DNA of 5,758 bases, taken from NCBI GenBank assembly GCA_019232645.1, contig JAFANO010000104.1:1-5758 (forward strand), in the 5' to 3' direction. The notes beneath the pieces are model-generated. The model was not told the DNA's origin, made no database searches, and saw nothing but the letters and a program-made list of their open reading frames with translations. The translations under genes and the position numbers were made by a program. The stretch comes from Planctomycetaceae bacterium (lineage in GTDB: Bacteria > Planctomycetota > Planctomycetia > Isosphaerales > Isosphaeraceae). Shown here piece after piece: positions 1 through 5,271 of the stretch; the first letter of the stretch is position 1; every line of letters starts with the position of its first letter.

Positions 1-1050
1 TGCGACGGCCAGCCCGCCTGCGCCCTGGTCGGGCCCGAGCAGGCGGTGGCGCTGGAGCCCCACGGCGTCGGCCTCTGGTTCGACGAGCTGGCCGCCAAGC
101 TCCGGGGCCGCGAGCTCGGCGGCGAGTGGATCCGGCGCCCCTGGGACCTCGTCGCCCGCAACGCCGACCACCTGGCCCGCGACTTCGCGGCCGACGGCCG
201 GGCCGGGGTCAGCAACCGCCATCTGGCCACCGCCGCGCTGGTCGGCCCGGCCGACCGGCTCTCGCTCCACGAGACGGCGCGGGTCGACCCCTACACCGTC
301 TTCGACACGACGGGCGGCCCGATCACGGTGGCCGCCGGCGCCGTCGTGCAGCCGTTCACGCGGGTCGAGGGGCCGTGCTACATCGGCCGCGAGACGCACC
401 TGTTCCGCGCCCACCTCCGCGGCGGCGTGACCCTGGGGCCGCGGTGCCGGATCGGCGGCGAGGTCGAGCAGAGCGTCGTGCACGGCTACTCGAACAAGTA
501 TCATGAGGGCTTCCTGGGCCACGCCTACGTCGGCGAATGGGTCAACCTCGGCGCGATCACCTCCAACAGCGACCTGCGCAACGACTACGGCGAGGTGTCC
601 GTGCCGCTGGGCGGCGACCCGGTGGCGACCGGCCAGGCGAAGGTCGGCTGCTTCCTGGGCGACCACACCCGGACCGGCATGGGCAGCCTGCTCAACACCG
701 GCACGGCCATCGGCGTGATGTGCAACGTGCTGCCGGCGGGCCCGCTGCTGCCCAAGCACGTGCCGTCGTTCGCCGCGGTGCTCCACGGCCGGGTGGCCCC
801 CGGCTTTCCGCTGGAGCAGCTGTTCGCGACGGCCCGGATCGTCATGGGACGCCGGGGGCAGGTCTTCTCCGAGGCCGAGGAGCACCTCTACCTCGACCTC
901 TACGAGCGGACCCGGCTCGAGCGCGAGCGGGCCTTGCAAAGGGCTCACGACCGCCGCGGCGACCACTGGCCGCTCGCGCCGGCCGCCTTCAAAAAATTAG
1001 AGGCGATCCGCGATGCTTCCCAGGAGGTTACAAAGGGTTATACTGCATAA
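1..1050 (+). CDS. GlmU-like UDP-GlcNAc diphosphorylase / acetyltransferase, C-terminal part (5' cut by window)
   Basis: The frame is open from base 1, so the GTG at 46 is probably internal and the true start lies left of the window. The visible 349 residues correspond to the linker and the left-handed beta-helix (hexapeptide-repeat) domain of the alternative GlmU family found in Planctomycetes and Bacteroidetes. The nucleotidyltransferase half would be upstream. Residues about 95-245 show spaced turns typical of the helix, including GYSNKYH at 162-168, then FLGHAYVGEWVNLGA, TSNSDLRNDYG and a late LNTGTAIGV segment. His168 aligns by eye with the acetyltransferase His of E. coli GlmU (GHLTYLG region). 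In the known family, members make UDP-GlcNAc from glucosamine-1-phosphate or act on related sugar phosphates in the cytoplasm. Which reaction this one performs cannot be decided without the N-terminal domain. It converges on the YbjN gene, 114 bases away. Confidence 0.87.
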   Translation, partial: CDGQPACALVGPEQAVALEPHGVGLWFDELAAKLRGRELGGEWIRRPWDLVARNADHLARDFAADGRAGVSNRHLATAALVGPADRLSLHETARVDPYTVFDTTGGPITVAAGAVVQPFTRVEGPCYIGRETHLFRAHLRGGVTLGPRCRIGGEVEQSVVHGYSNKYHEGFLGHAYVGEWVNLGAITSNSDLRNDYGEVSVPLGGDPVATGQAKVGCFLGDHTRTGMGSLLNTGTAIGVMCNVLPAGPLLPKHVPSFAAVLHGRVAPGFPLEQLFATARIVMGRRGQVFSEAEEHLYLDLYERTRLERERALQRAHDRRGDHWPLAPAAFKKLEAIRDASQEVTKGYTA

Positions 1051-1129
1051 ACGATCGCCAATCCGTTGGGTTGCCCCTGTACGTCCGGTGGACCACCGCA
1101 TCCGGATACCGAGCGCCAAATGTAACTCC

Positions 1130-1160
1130 TTGATATCAAAAAGAATTATTTTCTCGATAA
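1130..1160. terminator. AT-rich patch between convergent genes, possible terminator region
   Basis: The 114-base gap between the two convergent stop codons holds one strongly AT-rich stretch in an otherwise GC-rich window. It contains TATC and GATA arms around an A-run and a T-run (about 1134-1158), so it could form a weak hairpin readable from either side. A separate small GC hairpin, CGGTG-GAC-CACCG, lies at 1086-1098. Neither is a textbook stem followed directly by a U-run. The call rests mainly on position between convergent genes. Confidence 0.25.
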
Positions 1161-1164
1161 CCTC

Positions 1165-1710
1165 TCAGGACCTCTCGCTCTCGCCCTCGCGTTCGTTTTC
1201 CTCTTTGCCCTCGTCGGAGGGGAGCTCCTCGGGGGGATCCTGGTTGAGGTCGCCGAGCGCGTGCATGGCGTCCTGCCGTCGCATCCACCGCCAGAATCCG
1301 AAGCAGGCGGAGAAGAACGTGCTCGTTAACTGGTTGACCAATTCCTGGTGGATACCCGCTTCGAGGTTGAGCCATTGTTCGCAGACGACCCGGCCGGTGG
1401 TCGAGGCGTTGGGGTCGTCCACCTCGAGGTAGACCTTGGGCATTTTATAGAGGGTGTTCCATTCGTTGCAGAGGCGGAGCATCCGGTCCCAGTCGGGGCG
1501 GGGGACGCGGCACATGATGTCGCCACGCATGCAGTACTGTTCGTGGTCGTCGCCGACGGCCGCCAGCAGGAAGCGGGGATGGCCGGCGATCTCGTCGTCA
1601 TAGCCAAACTCGACGACGAAATCGCCGTCGCGGTCGCGGAGGAAGTGGAGGTCGCCATCCTCCAGGAACGCCTCGATCATGCCGTGGCCGAAGCTCTCGA
1701 CGAAACTCAT
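1165..1710 (-). CDS. YbjN-domain protein
   Basis: This 181-residue cytoplasmic protein has no signal peptide or membrane segment. The core (residues about 10-145) fits the YbjN / sensory-transduction-regulator fold, which resembles type III secretion chaperones. It shows an early FVVEFGYDDE strand (31-40), a central VPRPDWDRMLRLCNEWN block (69-85), then PKVYLEVDD, LNLEAGIHQELV (115-125) and the aromatic helix FFSACFGFWRWM (132-143). The VPR..W....LCNEWN and L.LEAG.H patterns are what I used for the family call. The tail from about 160 on is low-complexity and Glu/Ser/Arg-rich, and probably disordered. The ATG at 1710 is supported by a GGGAG ribosome site at 1719-1723, 8 bases upstream. YbjN proteins are linked to stress and motility phenotypes in enterobacteria, but the role here is unknown. 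It stands alone, with a long non-coding stretch upstream. Confidence 0.75.
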   Translation of the reverse strand: MSFVESFGHGMIEAFLEDGDLHFLRDRDGDFVVEFGYDDEIAGHPRFLLAAVGDDHEQYCMRGDIMCRVPRPDWDRMLRLCNEWNTLYKMPKVYLEVDDPNASTTGRVVCEQWLNLEAGIHQELVNQLTSTFFSACFGFWRWMRRQDAMHALGDLNQDPPEELPSDEGKEENEREGESERS

Positions 1711-2279
1711 GCGCCGGTCTCCCGCCGGGCGAACGCCCGTCGCCCAATCGCCCCATGCCTACCATTGGAGTCGGAGCCCCGGGCGCGTGCAAGGGGATGA
1801 GCCTGCGTGCGGGGGATTCAACCGATGTGCCCAATGTCCCGGCCCTCGGCCCTCATCGGCCGCGCGAGAAACACCTGCCGGGACCTTGCCTTGGGATATA
1901 GGCTGGGGGATCTCGGCCGGAGGGCGTGCGAGTCGCCCGCGTCCGGTCGGATTGGCAATCGATGTCGGTCGCCGGTCATGTCCGGGGTGGGAGTGTCCCA
2001 GGATCCGGATCCGGGGCGGCGATCTCGTGGCGTACGTCTTCTTGGAGTTGATGGTCGTGATCACACTCGCCCGTTGACCAGTGCGCCTCGGCCGTTGATG
2101 CGCTGAGTCGCTGGGTTCTCCGCCGATTGCGTCCTGCCCTTGCCCCGCGTGGGCGATTCCTCGCCGTCCCACGCCGGGATCCCCGCGCCGGCGGCGGCCT
2201 GGGCGAAGGCCCGACTCACGGCGAAGTGGCCGAAGCGGCGCGCGATGCTTATCGTTGTCCCCTTGCCCTGCCCTCTCAT
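1711..2279. other. Long intergenic stretch, no convincing gene
   Basis: About 570 bases lie between the start of the YbjN gene and the first repeat. Open frames exist on both strands, but they read as Arg/Pro/Gly-rich compositional translations without recognisable domains, and the longer minus-strand ones begin inside or beside the repeat. I see no tRNA, no array and no clear promoter. A few short inverted repeats are present: CCAAT/ATTGG at 1744-1768 and a nested hairpin at 2147-2174. It may be the YbjN upstream control region plus decayed sequence. Confidence 0.5.
1719..1739 (-). promoter_or_regulatory. Ribosome site of the YbjN gene with an abutting hairpin
   Basis: On the minus strand a perfect inverted repeat, CGGGC-GTTC-GCCCG (1726-1739), ends two bases before the GGGAG ribosome-binding site at 1719-1723. 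The hairpin could insulate or modulate ribosome access. In such GC-rich DNA a short stem like this can also arise by chance. Confidence 0.35.
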
Positions 2280-2379
2280 ACGCATTCCGGATCTTTTGTG
2301 CCTTTCGTCCCGATCTCACATTGGAGATTTCCAATTTCAAATCAGCAGATCGTGCACAAAATCCCTGGGACCCGTATCA
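2280..2379 (-). repeat. Tandem intergenic repeat, copy 1 (distal)
   Basis: This 100-bp unit runs on the + strand from ACGCATTCCGGATC to GGGACCCGTATCA. It is followed directly by a second copy that differs by about five substitutions and one single-base indel. The unit is clearly AT-richer than the surrounding DNA. It contains the small dyads ATTGGA-GATT-TCCAAT (2320-2335) and ATCTC/GAGAT (2313-2328). I assign it to the minus strand because the conserved end (TGATACGGGTCCC on that strand) is the one joined to gene ends. Confidence 0.9.
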
Positions 2380-2480
2380 ACGCATTCCGGATCTTTTGTG
2401 CCTTTTGTCCCGATCTCATATTTGAGATTTCCAATTTCAAATCAGCAGGCCGGTGCACAAAATCCCTGGGACCCGTATCA
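2380..2480 (-). repeat. Tandem intergenic repeat, copy 2 (fused to the esterase stop codon)
   Basis: This second unit is 101 bp and nearly identical to copy 1. Its inner hairpin is perfect here: ATCTCA-TATT-TGAGAT at 2413-2428. Its last three + strand bases (2478-2480, TCA) are the TGA stop codon of the esterase on the minus strand, so the repeat begins exactly where translation ends. It has no long U-run, so a simple Rho-independent terminator is not obvious, although a 3'-end or RNA-stability role is possible. Confidence 0.9.
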
Positions 2481-3371
2481 GGGGTTCGACGGCTTGAGGT
2501 AGCGGTCGAAGAAGCGGAAGGCCTCACCCATCGTCTGCGCGAGGTCGGTGCCGCGCCAGCCGTGCTCGGCACCGATGAGGAGATCGACGCGGCCGGGGAC
2601 GCCGGCGGCGGTCAGCGCGTCGGTCAGCTTGACCGCCTGGGTATAGGGGACGAGCCCGTCCTTGGTCCCATGGAAGGTCAGGATCGGCGGGTCGTCCTTG
2701 GTCACGTAGGTGAGTGGGGATGCCTTGGCCGCGGCCTCGGGCTTCTCCTCGGGGGTCCCGCCGAGGAAGTCCTTGACGATCTGCCGGGAGGGCTCGGGGA
2801 TGTCGCTGGCGGTGAAGTCGGTCGGGCCGAAGTAGTTGACCACCGCCTGGATCCGGGTGCTGTGGGCGTCCACGGCGTGGTCGCCTTCGAGGTCGTCGCC
2901 GGGCCCGGTCAGGCCGAGCATCAGCGACAGGTGCCCCCCGGCCGAGAAGCCGATGGCGCCGATGTGCTCGGGGTCCAGCTTATAGTCCTTGGCGTGATGC
3001 TTGAGCCAGCGGACGGCCGCCTTGACGTCGTGCACCTGGGCCGGGAAGGTGTCCTGGGGACAAAACCGGTATTGCGGCGCGATCGCCACGTAGCCCCGCC
3101 GGGCGAACTCGGTCAAGGCCCCGCGCATCTGGGCCTTGTCGCCCCGGCACCAGCCGCCGCCGTGGATCACGAGCACGCCGGGGAACGGCCCGTCCCCCTC
3201 GGCCGGGCGCGCCAGGTCGAGCTTCAGCTCGACCTGGCCGGCCTTCGTGTAGATGAGATCATCCTCGGTCGTCACCCTCGGCCGCTCGTTGCACCGTGCC
3301 GGCAGGCAGCAGGCGGCCAGGAGCAAGGCCGGGGACAGGGCCGCGATGATGAGCCTCATGCACCTCGTCAT
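2478..3371 (-). CDS. Exported alpha/beta-hydrolase, BD-FAE-like esterase
   Basis: This 297-residue serine esterase has a complete catalytic set. HGGGW (70-74) forms the oxyanion hole, GFSAGG (141-146) holds the nucleophile Ser143, GTKDGLVP contains Asp238, and AEHGW carries His270. The family hydrolyses carboxylic esters, often acetyl or feruloyl groups on plant or algal polysaccharides; the substrate here is unknown. Residues 1-27 form an export signal with a hydrophobic LIIAALSPALLLAA core. LAAC at 18-21 resembles a lipobox, so it may be a lipoprotein, or else cleaved later near ARC. The ATG at 3371 has GAGG (3382-3385) 10 bases upstream. Met5 (3359) is a less well-spaced alternative. The C-terminus (FDRYLKP) ends where family members usually end, and its stop codon lies inside repeat copy 2. 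The gene probably has its own promoter at 3467-3495. Confidence 0.9.
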   Translation of the reverse strand: MTRCMRLIIAALSPALLLAACCLPARCNERPRVTTEDDLIYTKAGQVELKLDLARPAEGDGPFPGVLVIHGGGWCRGDKAQMRGALTEFARRGYVAIAPQYRFCPQDTFPAQVHDVKAAVRWLKHHAKDYKLDPEHIGAIGFSAGGHLSLMLGLTGPGDDLEGDHAVDAHSTRIQAVVNYFGPTDFTASDIPEPSRQIVKDFLGGTPEEKPEAAAKASPLTYVTKDDPPILTFHGTKDGLVPYTQAVKLTDALTAAGVPGRVDLLIGAEHGWRGTDLAQTMGEAFRFFDRYLKPSNP

Positions 3372-3466
3372 GGTGTTCGTGCCTCGGGGACGTCCGATCC
3401 GATCCGGGGGGCTCCGGCATGCCGCTCGCCTCGACGGCCCCCGGGGATCCCGGGCGATCAGGGCCT

Positions 3467-3495
3467 ACGATACCCGCGTCCCGATCGCGCGACAA
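3467..3495 (-). promoter_or_regulatory. Candidate housekeeping promoter of the esterase gene
   Basis: On the minus strand TTGTCG (3490-3495) and TATCGT (3467-3472) are separated by exactly 17 bases. Each matches 4 of 6 bases of the sigma-70 consensus. Transcription would start near 3460 and give a leader of about 90 bases. The leader is GC-rich and contains the palindrome CGGCATGCCG (3415-3424). There is no experimental support. Confidence 0.33.
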
Positions 3496-3527
3496 CTCCC
3501 GCCCCGATCCCAAATGGCTCATTAAAT

Positions 3528-3589
3528 ATTGATTTTTTCAATTCTCAGATCGGTGGGATGGGTGCACCCAATCCCCGGGACCCGTATCA
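3528..3589 (-). repeat. Diverged third copy of the intergenic repeat (fused to the glycosyltransferase stop codon)
   Basis: Bases 3562-3589 match the conserved end of copies 1 and 2 at 25 of 28 positions, from GTGCAC to GGGACCCGTATCA. Further in, CAGATCG is shared with copy 1, but an extra GTGGGATG follows. The remainder is replaced by an AT-rich hairpin, ATTGA-TTTTT-TCAAT, at 3528-3542. The last bases (3587-3589) are the TGA stop of the glycosyltransferase, the same arrangement as copy 2 with the esterase. Confidence 0.75.
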
Positions 3590-4717
3590 GACGACGGGCC
3601 GTTTCTTCGAGGGCGTCGAGAGGCAGGTCTGCGTGAGCCGTTCGGCGGCGCGGGCCGCGCCGTCGGCGGGGAACGGTGGCGGGCCGGGCTTCAGGGCCAG
3701 GGCCCGGTCCAGGAGCCGCTCCAGGCGGAGCTCGGCGAACTCGCGCGCGGTGGCCGGGACGCCGCCGCCCCAGGCGCGGAGGGCGCGGTCCAGGGCGCGG
3801 TGCTCGGCGAAGCCTGTGCGGGGCGGGTAGATCATCGGCGTGCCGGCGACCATCGCCTCGCAGGAGGTGCCGTAGCCCGCTTTCGCCACGACGACGTCGA
3901 CCGACGCGGTCAGCTCGGCCCCCGTCCAGTCGGAGACCTCGACCACGTGCAGGTTCTCGAGCGGCCCGATGGACGCGGGGTGGAACCCGACGAAGTGGAG
4001 GCCCCGGCCCTTGAGCTTCTCCAGCCGCCCCCAGCCCAGGTTGGCCTGCCCGTATCGCCCGACGTAGAGATAGACGAGCTTGTCGGTCGCGGCCAGGCCG
4101 AGCCGCTTGCGCAGCTCGTCGCGGCGACAGTGCCCCGGGGTCACGACCATCCCCAGCTCGATCACAGGAGCGATGTCGGCCATCCGCAGCGCGGGCTCGG
4201 TGCGGAACAGCGCCGTCGCGTGGCGGTAGGCCCGGCGCAGCTCGGTGACCAGCTTGGGCGCGTCCCCCCCGATCCGCCGTGCGTAGGGGGCGTAGATGTC
4301 GACCCAAGTGAAGTTGGCCAGCAAGAACCCAGGGACCCCCGCGCGGCGGGCGGCGACCAGCGGCACGGGGGGGATGTCGCACAGGACGGCCGCCGTCCCC
4401 TCGTCGCGGAGCCGCTCGGCCTCCTCGTCGACCCGCGCCATTGCCTCCTCATGCACCCTGGCCGCCCGCTCGAGCGTGGCCTCGGCGTCGACCGCCGCGC
4501 TGTCCCCGGGGGGTGCCAGCGCGCCGACGTCCGAGATATGTGACTCCAGCGTCGCCGGGCGTCGCAACCGCTCGCGCCAATCGTCGCGTAGGTTCGGGTG
4601 GCACCGGATCGTGACCGGGACCTCCGGCGACACCCGGTTGATCACCGCCACCGAGCGGGTCAGATGGCCGAACCCATGGCTGGTGACGTACACGACAAGT
4701 CCACCGGATCGACCCAT
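3587..4717 (-). CDS. GT-B fold glycosyltransferase (MGT / L-arabinokinase N-terminal-like)
   Basis: This is a soluble 376-residue protein with the two-domain GT-B plan. The N-terminal half starts VVYVTSHGFGHLTR (8-21), whose SHGFGH resembles the glycine/histidine loop of MurG/YjiC-like transferases and of the N-terminal domain of plant L-arabinokinase. It continues with VLCDIPPVPLVAARRAGVP (111-129) and ANFTWVDIYAPY (134-145), also typical of that group. The C-terminal half has AKAGYGTSCEAMVAGTPMIY (278-297) and FAEHRALD (303-310), the nucleotide-sugar donor site. Donor and acceptor are unknown; a cell-envelope or secondary glycan role is a guess. I chose the ATG at 4717 because GAGG lies 6 bases upstream (4724-4727) and the recognisable domain starts at once. 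The same frame stays open to 5269, but that extension is low-complexity and crosses a large palindrome. The stop codon lies in repeat copy 3. Confidence 0.82.
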   Translation of the reverse strand: MGRSGGLVVYVTSHGFGHLTRSVAVINRVSPEVPVTIRCHPNLRDDWRERLRRPATLESHISDVGALAPPGDSAAVDAEATLERAARVHEEAMARVDEEAERLRDEGTAAVLCDIPPVPLVAARRAGVPGFLLANFTWVDIYAPYARRIGGDAPKLVTELRRAYRHATALFRTEPALRMADIAPVIELGMVVTPGHCRRDELRKRLGLAATDKLVYLYVGRYGQANLGWGRLEKLKGRGLHFVGFHPASIGPLENLHVVEVSDWTGAELTASVDVVVAKAGYGTSCEAMVAGTPMIYPPRTGFAEHRALDRALRAWGGGVPATAREFAELRLERLLDRALALKPGPPPFPADGAARAAERLTQTCLSTPSKKRPVV

Positions 4718-4781
4718 CGCTGGCCTCGTGCTCAGGGAAATCGGGTCGCCCGGTCGACGGTCTGAGGGACCGGACGGCGCG

Positions 4782-4811
4782 AGGATACCCGACCCCGCCG
4801 CGAGGCGGCAA
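4782..4811 (-). promoter_or_regulatory. Candidate promoter of the glycosyltransferase gene
   Basis: On the minus strand TTGCCG (4806-4811) and TATCCT (4782-4787) are 18 bases apart. Each has four of six consensus bases, similar in style to the esterase promoter candidate. The predicted start near 4775 would give a leader of about 58 bases containing a CCGGTC/GACCGG inverted repeat (4750-4773). The evidence is pattern only. Confidence 0.28.
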
Positions 4812-5052
4812 GACCCTACGCCCCGGCCGCCTGTTCTCCGTCCGGCGGTGGCGACCCGGCCCGTCGCGCGTGGGGCCGACCGCCGGGCAAGCCTCCAAAC
4901 ATTCGAGGACGCACCCGCGTCGTCGCTCCTCAATACACTGATGTCTTCTTTCCTCGAGATCGAATTCTTGAATGAGGAGTGTGGACCACGTAAGCCGGGG
5001 CCGATGATCAGCGGATTGAAGGATGGGCTCCCCGAGTTGTTTCGGAGGAAGA

Positions 5053-5112
5053 CCCGGCCGCCGCCCTCGGCGACCGTTTCGGTCGCGGGGACCGCCGGGG
5101 GCGGCGGCCGGG
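5053..5112. repeat. Long GC-rich inverted repeat (hairpin or cruciform)
   Basis: The arm 5053-5066 (CCCGGCCGCCGCCC) is exactly complementary to 5099-5112. After one T/G position the pairing continues with CGGCG (5068-5072) against CGCCG (5093-5097). It can then add ACCG-TTT-CGGT (5073-5083) with a nine-base bulge. An alternative inner hairpin, GCGACCG-TTT-CGGTCGC (5070-5086), competes with this. The odd position is a G-U wobble in + strand RNA but an A-C mismatch in minus-strand RNA. No U-run follows directly on either side, so it is not a standard terminator. Simple GCC-type repetition makes chance pairing more likely than in random DNA. Confidence 0.7.
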
Positions 5113-5126
5113 GCCCCGCTCCTCCC

Positions 5127-5166
5127 TGGAAAAATTTTTGGAAAATGTTCTCGCGTGCGCTAGACG
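5127..5166 (+). promoter_or_regulatory. Candidate lexA promoter region with A/T tract
   Basis: A sharp AT-rich patch, A5T5 at 5130-5139, is flanked by TGGAAAA copies at 5127 and 5139. TTGGAA (5138-5143) lies 17 bases before TAGACG (5161-5166), giving a poor -10 but correct spacing. Transcription starting near 5173 would place the dyads at 5183-5238 in the leader. The A-tracts could act as an upstream promoter element. Confidence 0.25.
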
Positions 5167-5182
5167 ACTTGTGTACATTGGC

Positions 5183-5238
5183 CACCAAAAGGTCAGTTGG
5201 TGATCGTCCGTACGTAGGGACCTTCACCAATCCTGACC
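5183..5238 (+). promoter_or_regulatory. Overlapping dyads in the lexA leader (operator or alternative hairpins)
   Basis: CACCAA (5183-5188) and TTGGTG (5197-5202) form an inverted repeat with an 8-base spacer. The same TTGGTGA also pairs with TCACCAA (5224-5230), and GGTCAG (5191-5196) pairs with CTGACC (5233-5238). That gives a 13-bp stem with a two-base bulge and an inner GTCC/GGAC pair (5206-5221). It ends 33 bases before the lexA ATG. The first dyad has the half-site spacing of the E. coli LexA box (CTGT-N8-ACAG), though the bases differ. Autoregulation by LexA is common, so an operator is a reasonable inference. Confidence 0.45.
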
Positions 5239-5271
5239 GTATGTTACCCCGCGAGATCGGAGCCATCACCC

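Larger units (their letters stand above)
4718..5271. other. Divergent control region between the glycosyltransferase and lexA
   Basis: These 554 bases separate two divergently transcribed genes. From left to right they hold the glycosyltransferase leader and promoter candidate (4718-4811), an unremarkable stretch with a small AT-richer patch containing ATTC-TT-GAAT (about 4925-4980), a very stable GC-only inverted repeat (5053-5112), an A5T5 tract (5130-5139) and the lexA leader dyads (5183-5238). I see no convincing gene. Frames that stay open through it on either strand are compositional. Confidence 0.6.

Noticed and set aside
1759..2340. 193-residue minus-strand frame starting in the repeat
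   Set aside because: The start codon lies in repeat copy 1, there is no clear ribosome site, and the Arg/Pro-rich translation has no domain.
2280..2480. CRISPR array
   Set aside because: There are only two direct copies of a ~100-bp unit in immediate contact, with no spacers and no cas genes.
2127..3830. 567-residue + strand open frame
   Set aside because: It runs antisense to the esterase and the end of the glycosyltransferase and through the repeats. Its GC-rich codon pattern mirrors the real genes and no domain is visible.
5053..5139. Rho-independent terminator made of the GC hairpin and the T5 tract
   Set aside because: The T-run begins 22 bases after the stem and is preceded by A5. 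No + strand gene lies upstream that would need termination.
4718..5269. 184-residue N-terminal extension of the glycosyltransferase frame
   Set aside because: It is Arg/Pro/Gly/Ser-rich without domains and crosses the large inverted repeat. The recognisable GT-B fold begins at once after the ATG at 4717, which has a well-spaced GAGG.
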